A DNA stretch of 29,010 nucleotides, from the NCBI GenBank assembly GCA_016868955.1, contig VGFF01000009.1:1-29010 (forward strand), written 5' to 3'. Below the pieces are notes generated by a model. It was given only the letters and a program-made list of their open reading frames with translations. It was not told the origin of the DNA and did no database searches. Source of the stretch: Armatimonadota bacterium (lineage in GTDB: Bacteria; Sysuimicrobiota; Sysuimicrobiia; Sysuimicrobiales; VGFF01). This document shows positions 1 to 6,963 of this stretch, in pieces. Every line of letters begins with the position of its first letter. Position 1 is the first letter of the stretch. Made by a program: the position numbers and the translations under genes.

Positions 1-466
1 TTACGGCGATCGCTTTCTCGTCGCACACCGACATCAGATGAAGCTGTTGAAATCGGCGTTGGTCGGCGGCCGGCGCGATCGCGATGGATGGAAGCTGCGA
101 CAACGCCGCCAACGTCTGCGCCGCCTTTTCGACCGCCAGGTCGGCTTCCGTGCGCGGTGAGTCGTTCACCTGCACGCGAATCCGCGCCCGCTCGCCGCCG
201 CTGAGCTGCTCGCGATCGAGCATCGTGTCGACATACAACCGATAGCCGAGGTCAGTGGGAACGCGCCCGGAGGAGGTGTGCGGCTGTCTCAGGTACCCCA
301 TCTCGGTGAGCGCTGTGAACTCGTTGCGGATCGTCGCCGTGCTCACGTTCAAATTGGCGCGATGGGCGACGGCCTCCGACCCGACCGGCTCGGCGGATTG
401 CACGTGCTCGCGGATGACGGCGAGCAGAATTTGCCGCTTGCGGGCATCGAGCTTCTCGTCCGACAT
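1..466 (-). CDS. hrcA: Heat-inducible transcription repressor HrcA (5' part; runs off the window)
   Basis: HrcA is the repressor of class I heat-shock operons (hrcA-grpE-dnaK-dnaJ, groESL) and binds CIRCE operators. The minus-strand frame opens at an ATG at 466-464 and stays open to the window edge, giving 155 residues of a family usually about 340 long. The N-terminus (MSDEKLDARKRQILLAVI) carries the winged-helix domain. The block VSTATIRNEF, followed by GYLRQPHTSSGRVPT, is the characteristic HrcA DNA-binding signature. An AGGGG lies just upstream of the ATG, and a perfect CIRCE lies 35 bp upstream, which supports both identity and start. The gene is probably first in a grpE-dnaK-dnaJ operon outside the window (inference). 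Confidence 0.95.
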   Translation of the reverse strand, partial: MSDEKLDARKRQILLAVIREHVQSAEPVGSEAVAHRANLNVSTATIRNEFTALTEMGYLRQPHTSSGRVPTDLGYRLYVDTMLDREQLSGGERARIRVQVNDSPRTEADLAVEKAAQTLAALSQLPSIAIAPAADQRRFQQLHLMSVCDEKAIAV

Positions 467-500
467 GTCGACCCCTGCGACGGCTCTCCAGGTGACGGGT

Positions 501-527
501 TTAGCACTCTCAGCGAACGAGTGCTAA
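501..527. promoter_or_regulatory. CIRCE operator (HrcA binding site)
   Basis: This is a perfect inverted repeat TTAGCACTC-N9-GAGTGCTAA, matching the canonical CIRCE consensus with no mismatch. It lies between murJ and hrcA, just downstream of the predicted hrcA promoter, so it would fall at the start of the hrcA mRNA. This is the classic layout for HrcA autoregulation. Confidence 0.97.
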
Positions 528-537
528 ACGAGTCCCA

Positions 538-566
538 ACGTATCACCCGGTTCTCGGCACGGTCAA
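538..566 (-). promoter_or_regulatory. Predicted sigma-70 promoter of hrcA
   Basis: On the minus strand a TTGACC -35 box (566-561) is followed after 17 bp by ATACGT (543-538); a GATACG reading gives 16 bp spacing. Transcription would start near 531, a few bases before the CIRCE. The -35 is strong and the -10 is imperfect; the position relative to the CIRCE is the main support. Confidence 0.55.
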
Positions 567-586
567 TCGCGCGGCACGCGATGTCG

Positions 587-2200
587 TCATACGGCACGCT
601 TGGCCGATCGGCGCCGCAGCAGCGAGATCACCATGCCGAGCTCCTCGATGGCCAGTACGCGGCAGGCGGCAACGTAGATGGCGGCAGCCGCCACACCGGC
701 CGCGCCAACGTGGGCCAGCTGCGCCGCCAGAGAGATCGGCGGGACGAGGGCGCCGAACCAACGTGCCATGATCCAAGCCGCGCCGCCGGCCGCGGCGGCG
801 GCGACCGTGCCACGCAGCGCCAGCGCCAGGATGCGGCGGCCGTCGAGATTGCCGACGCGCCGGCGCAGCAGGACGGCGAGCGCCACGACGTTGGTCGTTG
901 TCACGATCGACGCCGCGAGCGCGATGCCGAAGTGCCCCCAGATTCCCATCAATCCGTAGACGAGGGCGGCGTTGAGCACGACCATCGCGGCGCCGACGCG
1001 AACCGGCGTCGCCATGTCGTGCAACGCGTAGTACGCGCGCGTCACCACGTAGTAACAGGCGATCGGCACGATGCCGGCGCCGTACGCCGCCACGCACGCG
1101 GCGACGGGACGCGTCGCGTCGGGCGTGAACGCGAACCGCTCGAAGAGCACGCGCACGAACAGCTCCGGCACCGCCAGGAACAGGGCCATCACCGGCAACG
1201 TGAAGAAGATCGTGGTCCGCAGGCCTTGCGAGAACGTCCCGACCAGGGCGCGGAGATCGCGCTCCTGCACGTGCCGCGCCATCAGCGGAAACACCGCCGT
1301 CGCGATCGAGATGGCGAAGAAGCCGATCGGCGCTTGGATCAACTCGTAGGCGTAGTCGAGGACCGCGACGGCGTTGACGCGCCCGGCCGACGGCAGCAAC
1401 GACGCGAAGAACCGGCCGATGTACGCGTTGATCTCGATGAAGGCGAGACCGAGCATCGCCGGCCCGGCGAGCCGGCCCGTTTTGGCGAGCGCCGGGTGGC
1501 GAAGATCGAGCGCGAGGCGGAACCGGAACCCGTGCCGCAAGGCGGCGGGAATCTGCACCGCGAACTGCGCCGCCGTACCGACGACCCAGGCGATCGCGAG
1601 CCCGCGAATGCCCCAGATCGGCTCCAGCCAGAACGTGCCGCCGATGATCGTGAGGTTGAACAAAACCGGCGCGAACGCCGGCACGGTGAAATTCTGGTGC
1701 GCCTGCAGATAGCCCGTCAGCAGTACGGACAGCCCAAGGAAAAACATCGCGACGAAGACGATCCGCGTCAACTCGACGGTCGTCGCCAACAAGCCCGGCT
1801 GGTCGGCGAACCCGGGCGCGGCGGCCGGCACGATCCAGGGCGCCGCGACCTGGCCGGCGACGACTATCAAGGCACCGAGCAACAAGACAACGGAGAACAT
1901 GTTAGAGACGACGCGCTGCGTCTCTTCCTCGTCGCCGGCCGCGAGATACTTCGTGATCGCGGGGATGAAGACGATGCTGAGCGTGCCGCCGAGCAACAGG
2001 CGCTGCACGAAGAATGGAACGTAGTAGGCGACGACGTAGGCGCCCTTGAGGTCTCCGGCGCCGAACAGCCCGGCGATCGTCGCCTCCCGGAGAATACCGA
2101 GGAATCGGCTGACAACGGCGGCGATCGCCATGATGCCGGCGGCCCGCGCGACGGGCTCGGCGCCGCCCACCGCCGCGGCCTCGGGGGGAAGCGGCTTCAT
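587..2200 (-). CDS. murJ: Lipid II flippase MurJ (MviN family)
   Basis: MurJ flips lipid II across the cytoplasmic membrane for peptidoglycan synthesis. The predicted 537-residue product has the usual family length. It is a polytopic MOP-superfamily membrane protein with the family N-terminal signature SRFLGILREATIAGLFGAGD, many hydrophobic helices, and the charged lumen motifs typical of MurJ. The frame stays open upstream to 2500, but that stretch lies antisense to rpsT. I chose the ATG at 2200-2198 (MKPLPPEAAAV), which places the first transmembrane segment about 20-30 residues in. It is divergent from rpsT and lies upstream of hrcA in the same direction, with 120 bp between them. A long plus-strand open frame across it is antisense noise. 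Confidence 0.95.
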   Translation of the reverse strand: MKPLPPEAAAVGGAEPVARAAGIMAIAAVVSRFLGILREATIAGLFGAGDLKGAYVVAYYVPFFVQRLLLGGTLSIVFIPAITKYLAAGDEEETQRVVSNMFSVVLLLGALIVVAGQVAAPWIVPAAAPGFADQPGLLATTVELTRIVFVAMFFLGLSVLLTGYLQAHQNFTVPAFAPVLFNLTIIGGTFWLEPIWGIRGLAIAWVVGTAAQFAVQIPAALRHGFRFRLALDLRHPALAKTGRLAGPAMLGLAFIEINAYIGRFFASLLPSAGRVNAVAVLDYAYELIQAPIGFFAISIATAVFPLMARHVQERDLRALVGTFSQGLRTTIFFTLPVMALFLAVPELFVRVLFERFAFTPDATRPVAACVAAYGAGIVPIACYYVVTRAYYALHDMATPVRVGAAMVVLNAALVYGLMGIWGHFGIALAASIVTTTNVVALAVLLRRRVGNLDGRRILALALRGTVAAAAAGGAAWIMARWFGALVPPISLAAQLAHVGAAGVAAAAIYVAACRVLAIEELGMVISLLRRRSAKRAV

Positions 2201-2265
2201 CGGCGAACGCCCGCCCACGGCGGGATCCCGCCGGCTAGCGCACCCGGCGACCGCCGTGGTGCCTG

Positions 2266-2274
2266 TGGTACAAT
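2266..2274 (+). promoter_or_regulatory. Predicted extended -10 promoter of rpsT
   Basis: TGG-TACAAT forms an extended -10 element 43 bp before the rpsT start. No clear -35 box is visible at 17 bp, which is acceptable for an extended -10 promoter. A very similar element precedes ftsY. Confidence 0.5.
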
Positions 2275-2317
2275 CCGCGGGGCGGCGCGCATACGCGTCC
2301 CGGAGGAGTGACGGAAC

Positions 2318-2560
2318 TTGGCGAAGCGGATTCGGTCGGGTCTCAAGCGGCGGCGTCAGTCCATTCGGCGCGGCGTGCGTAACCAGGCGGCGCGCTCGGA
2401 AGTGAAGACCATGGTGCGCAAAGCGCGCGGCGGCCAAGCGACCGCCGTGAAGACGGCGGCGAAGGCATTGGACAAGGCCGCGAGCAAGGGAATCCTGCAC
2501 AAGAACGCGGCCGCGCGCAAGAAGTCGCGGATCATGAAGGCCGCGGCGAAGTCGAAGTAA
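2318..2560 (+). CDS. rpsT: Small ribosomal subunit protein bS20
   Basis: S20 is a primary 16S rRNA-binding protein of the 30S subunit. The 80-residue product is very basic, begins (M)AKRIRSGLKRRRQSIRR and ends KKSRIMKAAAKSK, both typical of bS20. Translation starts at TTG (2318-2320). A GGAGG at 2302-2306 stands 11 nt upstream, and the nearby GTG at 2308 is out of frame. A weak start codon is common for rpsT, whose product can limit its own synthesis (family knowledge). It is the only intact plus-strand gene here; its last 29 bp overlap the 3' end of holA. Confidence 0.96.
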   Translation: MAKRIRSGLKRRRQSIRRGVRNQAARSEVKTMVRKARGGQATAVKTAAKALDKAASKGILHKNAAARKKSRIMKAAAKSK

Positions 2561-3647
2561 GCCTCCCGGTTTCCCCCGCCGTACAGAGTCGCACGACGAG
2601 GTGCTCCAGAACCATTCGGGGGCTGCCGGTCGAAGACTTCATCCGGTAGTCGGCATCGCGCAGATCCCGCAGCAGGCGCGCCAGATCGGGGTCGCCGAAG
2701 CCGCGCAGCTGCTGTCGATAACGGTCGAACAGCCAAGCACGGTTGCCGAGCACCGCCTGCACGCGCTCGCGGTCGGCGCGTCCCGCCGCCAGCGCCTGGG
2801 TCGCCAACAACGCCCGCACGTGGCCGGCCAGCAAAGCCAACAATCCCACTGGATTCTCTTCGACGAGCAGTCGGTCGAGCACGCGTAACGCCCGCGCGGC
2901 GTCGCGATCGCCGACGGCATCCGTCAATTGGAAGACCGTAAATTCGGCCGAGCGTGTCGCCGCCGCCTGAACGTCCTCTTCCCGAATCACGTCCCGGCCG
3001 CCGACGAACGCGGCGAGCTTGTCGACCTCGTTCGCGAGATTGCCCAATCCGGGCGCGACGAGTTGCACGAGCGCGCGCGCAGCGTCCGGCGACAACCGCT
3101 TGCCGAGCTCTTGCGCGTACCGTTGCGCCCACCCGACCAGCTCGCCGGATCGCGGCGTCGTGCAGGCGTGCACGCGCGAAACCGCGCGCACGGTCTTGGT
3201 GAAGCGCCGCCGCTCGTCGAGGGACGTCGCCACCAGGATGAAAATCGACGGGGGCGGCCCCTGCTCTAGATACGCGGACAGTCGATCTTGCGCCGCGGCG
3301 TTGAGACGCTCGACGCGCAAGACGACGACGACGCGAGTGGCGCCGAAGAACGGCAGCGTATCGGCGCGCGTAATGACGTCCTCGATCGAGATCGAATCGA
3401 CTTCGAGGCGGTCGAGGTTGAGGTCACGCTCGGCGAGGGGGATCAGTTCGTCCAGCAAGCGACGCAGCGTGTGGTCGCGCAACCAGTCGTCATCACCGAC
3501 GATCAGGTGAACGCGGCGAGGCCCGGTCGGCGCCGGCGACGCTGACGGCTTGCGCGCGCGCCCAGATTGCGGCGCGGTGCTCGCGGGTGCGGCGCGCGTG
3601 CCGCGCGAGGGAGCGCGTGATCGTGGTGCCTTCGGTTCGTCGTCCAT
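2532..3647 (-). CDS. holA: DNA polymerase III subunit delta
   Basis: HolA is the clamp-loader subunit that opens the beta sliding clamp. The product is 371 residues. A low-complexity Ala/Pro/Arg-rich stretch (about residues 1-45) precedes the family start VHLIVGDDDWLRDH. The region around NLANEVDKLAAFVG and the C-terminal helical part (ADYRMKSSTGSPRMVLEHLV) are typical of the delta family. The ATG at 3647 is the first start after the comEC remnant; the N-terminal extension leaves the exact start uncertain. The comEC-holA-rpsT neighbourhood is conserved in Firmicutes, which supports the call. The C-terminal tail is read antisense to the end of rpsT. Confidence 0.93.
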   Translation of the reverse strand: MDDEPKAPRSRAPSRGTRAAPASTAPQSGRARKPSASPAPTGPRRVHLIVGDDDWLRDHTLRRLLDELIPLAERDLNLDRLEVDSISIEDVITRADTLPFFGATRVVVVLRVERLNAAAQDRLSAYLEQGPPPSIFILVATSLDERRRFTKTVRAVSRVHACTTPRSGELVGWAQRYAQELGKRLSPDAARALVQLVAPGLGNLANEVDKLAAFVGGRDVIREEDVQAAATRSAEFTVFQLTDAVGDRDAARALRVLDRLLVEENPVGLLALLAGHVRALLATQALAAGRADRERVQAVLGNRAWLFDRYRQQLRGFGDPDLARLLRDLRDADYRMKSSTGSPRMVLEHLVVRLCTAGETGRLTSTSPRPS

Positions 3648-3717
3648 CGCGCCCCTATCGTCGGCCGTGCCGAGGATCGAGAGTGTCGGGCTTCGCGGCC
3701 GGCGCCGCCGCGAGCGG

Positions 3718-4010
3718 TCAGCGACCGTCCGGCACCGTTAGGATCTTCGCCGTGTCCACCCACAACCGGACGCCGTCGGTTTTCACGGCGATCGTGCCGT
3801 CGAGGTCCGTTCGATAGACGCGGATTCCGAGCCGGCGGTAGCGCGCGAGCACCTCGCGGTGCGGGTGCCCATAGTCGTTGCCGGCGCCGACGGACAGGAG
3901 GCCGATCCGCGGGCGCACGGCGTGTAAGAATGCCTCGCTGCTGCTCGTGCGGCTTCCTTGATATGGAATCTTCAGCGTCTGCGCCGTCAAGTCCTCGCCC
4001 GCGGCCACGA
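3718..4010 (-). pseudogene. comEC: ComEC C-terminal remnant (DNA-uptake channel, beta-lactamase-like tail)
   Basis: Only the last 95 or so residues of ComEC are present, out of about 700-800 in a full protein. They read VVAAGEDLTAQTLK, then GSRTSSSEAFLHAVRP, then SVGAGNDYGHPHREVL, and end TAKILTVPDGR with TGA at 3720-3718. This matches the end of the metallo-beta-lactamase-like domain of ComEC/Rec2. The competence (transmembrane) domain and most of the hydrolase domain are missing. At about 4010 the reading passes abruptly into a cvpA frame, in a different register. The usual His-His before GSRTSS reads Tyr-Gln. It lies just upstream of holA, the normal place of comEC. I judge it non-functional; an assembly error is the alternative. 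Confidence 0.8.
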
Positions 4011-4342
4011 CCGAGCGCCGCGCCGCCGGCGCGGTTGAGGGCCGACCGCCGGATCACCTCCGGCACGCGGCGGACGCCGCGAAGCAGAATGGCCACCACC
4101 ACGGCCGAAGCGACGAGCACGAGCACGAAGAAGGACACTAGGCGCGCGGCCGGGGCGCTCATCCCGGTCCACGCGCCCAGGCGGGCCGCGACCTCGGGAT
4201 AATCGGCGAGCGCGATCACCACGCCGCCGAGGGACGCCAGCAGGTCCGCCGTAACGAACAGTAGGCCGCGGTGCCGCCCTCGCAGCGCGTAGGCAGCGAG
4301 GAGGACGACGAGCACGATGTCGGTGGCCGTCGGCGTAGCCAC
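4011..4342 (-). pseudogene. cvpA: CvpA-family membrane protein, 5' fragment
   Basis: A GTG at 4342 opens a frame whose first 110 or so residues look like a CvpA (colicin V production) protein: TDIVLVVLLAAYALRGRHRG, then hydrophobic helices and the family-like LNRAGGAALG. Normal CvpA proteins run about 160-180 residues with further membrane segments. Here the sequence turns into Arg/Ala-rich nonsense right after AALG, at about 4010, where the comEC tail begins in another frame. The nonsense frame then runs on past the holA start to 3503. I read this as a deletion that joined the 5' part of cvpA to the 3' end of comEC. It lies 47 bp downstream of thrS and is probably cotranscribed. Confidence 0.7.
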
Positions 4343-4389
4343 ACCGTTTTCATCCCCGGGCGAACGGACCGGGCAACGTCGCCGGCCGC

Positions 4390-6192
4390 CTATCGCCGGG
4401 CGCTAACCTCGGCGGCGGCGCGGTCGGCGAACGCGTCCAGCGGCAGGGCGCCGAGATCGCCGTCGCTGCGGTGGCGCACCGCGACGCTGCGCGTCTCCGC
4501 CTCCTTGTCTCCGACGACGAGCATGTACGGCGTCTTCATCAGCTGCGCTTCGCGGATCTTCTTGCCGATCTTCTCGTTGCGGTCGTCGACGTGCACGCGC
4601 AGATCGCGCGCCTTCAGCGCCGCGGCGACCGCGCGCGCGTAGTCGACGTGGCGGTCGGCGATCGGCAGTACGCGCACCTGCTCCGGCGCCAGCCACAGCG
4701 GGAACGCGCCGGCGTGCAGCTCGATGAGGAACGCGGTCATGCGCTCCAGCGTGCTGATGACGCCGCGGTGGATCATCACCGGGCGGTGCGGCTTGTTGTC
4801 CTCACCGATGTAGGCGAGATCGAAGCGCTCCGGCAAGAGGAAGTCGACCTGGATCGTGCTCAGCGTCTCGTACTTTCCGGCCGCGCTCTTCACATCGATG
4901 TCGAGCTTCGGACCATAGAACGCGGCGCCGCCGACGTCCTCGCGATAGGCGAGGCCGAGATCGCGAAGCGCGTCGACGATCAGCGCCTCGGCGTTCTCCC
5001 ATATCGCGTCGTCGCCGGCGAACTTCTCCTTGTTAGCCGGGTCGCGCCGCGACAGCGTATAGATGTACTCGGTGATGCCCAGGTCGCGGTAGACGCGCTG
5101 GATCATCTCGACGACGGTGATGAACTCGGCCTTGATCTGGTCCGGTATGCAGAAGATGTGCGCGTCGTTGAGCACCATGCCGCGGACGCGCGCCAGCCCG
5201 GTCAGGACGCCGGAGCGCTCGTAGCGGTGCATCAAGCCGAGCTCGGCGATGCGGACGGGCAGGTCGCGATAGCTGTGCTGGCCGTGCTTGTAGATCATGA
5301 TGTGGTGCGGGCAGTTCATCGGTCGCAGCACGAGCTCCTCGTTGTCTATCTTCATCACCGGGTACATGTTGTCGCGATAGTGATCCCAGTGGCCGCTGAT
5401 CTTGTACAGATCGACGTTCGCCAGCGGCGGCGTGTAGACGTGCTCGTAACCGAGCTGCAGCTCCAGGTCGACGATGTAGCGCTCGAGCGTCCGCCGCAGC
5501 GTCGCGCCGCGCGGCAGCCACAACGGGATCCCTTGCCCGGCGTCCTCGGACTGGATGAAGATCTCCAGCTCGCGGCCGAGCTTGCGGTGGTCGCGCCGCT
5601 TCGCCTCCTCCAGCATGTGGATGTGGTCGGCGAGCTGCTGTTCATCGGGAAACGAGACGCCGTAGATGCGGGCGAGCTGCTCCCGATTCTCGTCGCCGCG
5701 CCAGTACGCCCCGCCCGTGGACAGCAGCTTGACGGCCTTGATCTGCCCCGTGTTCCCTAGGTGCGGGCCGCGGCACATATCCACGAACTCGCCCTGGCGG
5801 TAGAACGAGATCGGGTCGTCGGGGATCCCGTCCAGCAGCTCCAGCTTGTACTTGTCGCCGTGCCGCTCGAATAGCGCCCGCGCCTCGGCCCGCGACAGCG
5901 CCAGCGGCTCGATCGGCAGGTTCCGGCGCGCCAGGTCCTTCATGCGCTTCTCGATCCACTGCAGGTCCTCTGGCGCGAACGGGCGGCCGATGTCGATGTC
6001 GTAGTAGAAGCCGTCCTCGATCGGCGGTCCGATGGCGAGCTTGGCCTCGGGGAACAGCTCGCGAACGGCTTGGGCCATCAGGTGGGACGTTGAGTGCCAG
6101 TAAACTTCCCGGCCCTCCGGCGTACCAAAGTCCAGCGTCCTCGCCTCGCCGTCGGAGAGGCGAATCCGGATCTCTTGCGCCGCCATGCTCAT
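4390..6192 (-). CDS. thrS: Threonine--tRNA ligase (lacks most of the N-terminal TGS domain)
   Basis: ThrRS charges tRNA-Thr and edits mischarged Ser-tRNA-Thr. The 600-residue product retains the editing domain, with HSTSH (His33/His37) and CRGPH (Cys140/His144). The class II core has the zinc ligands Cys294 (MNCPHH), His345 (NDAHIF) and His475 (MIHRG), motif 2 (HRYERSG) and the anticodon-binding domain at the C-terminus. Compared with a typical ThrRS of about 640 residues, roughly the first 40 residues, most of the TGS domain, are absent. The ATG at 6192 has a GGGAGGG 5 bp upstream; Met3 is a nearby alternative. A T-box leader upstream regulates it. Confidence 0.97.
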   Translation of the reverse strand: MSMAAQEIRIRLSDGEARTLDFGTPEGREVYWHSTSHLMAQAVRELFPEAKLAIGPPIEDGFYYDIDIGRPFAPEDLQWIEKRMKDLARRNLPIEPLALSRAEARALFERHGDKYKLELLDGIPDDPISFYRQGEFVDMCRGPHLGNTGQIKAVKLLSTGGAYWRGDENREQLARIYGVSFPDEQQLADHIHMLEEAKRRDHRKLGRELEIFIQSEDAGQGIPLWLPRGATLRRTLERYIVDLELQLGYEHVYTPPLANVDLYKISGHWDHYRDNMYPVMKIDNEELVLRPMNCPHHIMIYKHGQHSYRDLPVRIAELGLMHRYERSGVLTGLARVRGMVLNDAHIFCIPDQIKAEFITVVEMIQRVYRDLGITEYIYTLSRRDPANKEKFAGDDAIWENAEALIVDALRDLGLAYREDVGGAAFYGPKLDIDVKSAAGKYETLSTIQVDFLLPERFDLAYIGEDNKPHRPVMIHRGVISTLERMTAFLIELHAGAFPLWLAPEQVRVLPIADRHVDYARAVAAALKARDLRVHVDDRNEKIGKKIREAQLMKTPYMLVVGDKEAETRSVAVRHRSDGDLGALPLDAFADRAAAEVSARR

Positions 6193-6242
6193 CTCGTCCC
6201 TCCCGTGGATGCTCCCGCGCCGCGCGCGGGAGATCGTGCGTC

Positions 6243-6533
6243 ACAAAAAAGAAAAGCGCCCGGTCCGCGAGGGACGGGACGCGCCCGTGGTTCCACCCAA
6301 GTTCCGCGCGATGGCGCGGCGCTCGTGCCCTCTATCGGGGGCGGCCGGCGGGGTTCGGCGATGAAGCGTTTTTCCCGCGGCTCGGAGGGGGTCGCGTCGC
6401 CGCCGCGACCCGGTCGGGTCGCTTGCCGCGGAAGGGCTTGCAGCCGAGGCCCTTCCTCTCTTCGCGGTAGTCTGGCGCACGTTGTCCTCGTCGTCGCCGT
6501 CGTGCCGCCGCGATCCGTCGCCGGATCGCGGAC
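6243..6533 (-). promoter_or_regulatory. T-box leader of thrS (tRNA-Thr sensing)
   Basis: This 5' leader contains the hallmark T-box sequence TGGGTGGAACCACG (6299-6286), followed at once by a terminator hairpin and U-run. Upstream, Stem I is recognisable. There is a GACGACGAGGAC stretch near its base (6495-6484). A CCGCG/CGCGG helix (6467-6463 with 6430-6426) encloses an AGAGAG bulge (6461-6456). A distal hairpin GAAGGGC/GCCCTTC (6455-6449 with 6437-6431) has a GGCTGCAA loop. An ACC threonine codon at 6419-6417 sits where the specifier should be. A further hairpin (GGGTCGCG/CGCGACCC, 6411-6389) follows. Uncharged tRNA-Thr should favour the antiterminator and raise thrS expression. The specifier choice is tentative; the T-box itself is clear. 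Confidence 0.9.
6244..6283 (-). terminator. T-box-controlled intrinsic terminator of thrS
   Basis: On the minus strand GCGTCCCGTCC pairs with GGACCGGGCGC (4-nt loop, one G-U pair and one mismatch), followed by a run of T with one C. It begins right after the T-box motif, as expected for the terminator that competes with the antiterminator. Confidence 0.88.
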
Positions 6534-6539
6534 GTTCAG

Positions 6540-6568
6540 ACCATAAGACCTGGGTCGCGAGGTGTCAA
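6540..6568 (-). promoter_or_regulatory. Sigma-70 promoter of the thrS leader
   Basis: TTGACA (6568-6563), a 17-bp spacer and TATGGT (6545-6540) form a near-consensus promoter immediately after the yraN stop codon. Transcription should start near 6533, giving a leader of about 340 nt before the thrS ATG. Confidence 0.8.
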
Positions 6569-6579
6569 CCGCGTCACGC

Positions 6580-6963
6580 TCACGAGAGGCGAAACGCGCC
6601 AGCGATGATCTCGACGCGCGGCTCTCCGCCCGGATCGAGGCGGACGCTGACGAAGTCGAACCGGCACGCCGACTCCTTCGCGGCGTTGCGCTGCAGATAA
6701 GCCGCCGCCAGCCGACCGATGCGACGCTGCTTGAGAACGGTCACGTGCTCCTGCGGATAACCGACGTGGTGGGACCGGCGTGTCTTGATTTCCACGAAGA
6801 CGCGGGTGCCGTCGTGGCGGCATATGACGTCGCTCTCGCCCATCCGACTGTGCACGTTGCGCTCGACGACTTCGTACCCGGCGGCGACGAGCGCGGCGAC
6901 CGCCGCGTCCTCACCGTCACTTCCGACGCGCCGCGTGGCGGGTTTCGTCATCGGTTTCGTCAT
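6580..6963 (-). CDS. yraN: UPF0102 / YraN-family endonuclease-like protein
   Basis: YraN proteins have a restriction-endonuclease-like (PD-(D/E)XK) fold; their role is not firmly known, though some work ties them to DNA processing. The 127-residue product shows the family blocks GSDGEDAAVAAL, VERNVHSRMGESDVI and RVFVEIKTRRS. The acidic and Lys residues of GESD and VEIKTR correspond to the nuclease-like site. Two ATGs lie 12 bp apart in a short tandem repeat (6963 and 6951). Either start overlaps the end of rnhB (47 or 35 bp), which suggests translational coupling. The rnhB-yraN pairing is conserved in many bacteria. Confidence 0.9.
   Translation of the reverse strand: MTKPMTKPATRRVGSDGEDAAVAALVAAGYEVVERNVHSRMGESDVICRHDGTRVFVEIKTRRSHHVGYPQEHVTVLKQRRIGRLAAAYLQRNAAKESACRFDFVSVRLDPGGEPRVEIIAGAFRLS

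Noticed and set aside
278..2311. Long plus-strand open frame (677 codons) opposite murJ
   Set aside because: It is antisense to a clear MurJ, has a charge-rich Arg/Asp/Gly composition with no family pattern, and ends inside the rpsT upstream region. It is a GC-driven shadow.
3503..4342. Programmed frameshift joining CvpA and ComEC as one protein
   Set aside because: No slippery sequence is evident at 4010, and both proteins lack most of their length. Deletion or mis-assembly is simpler.
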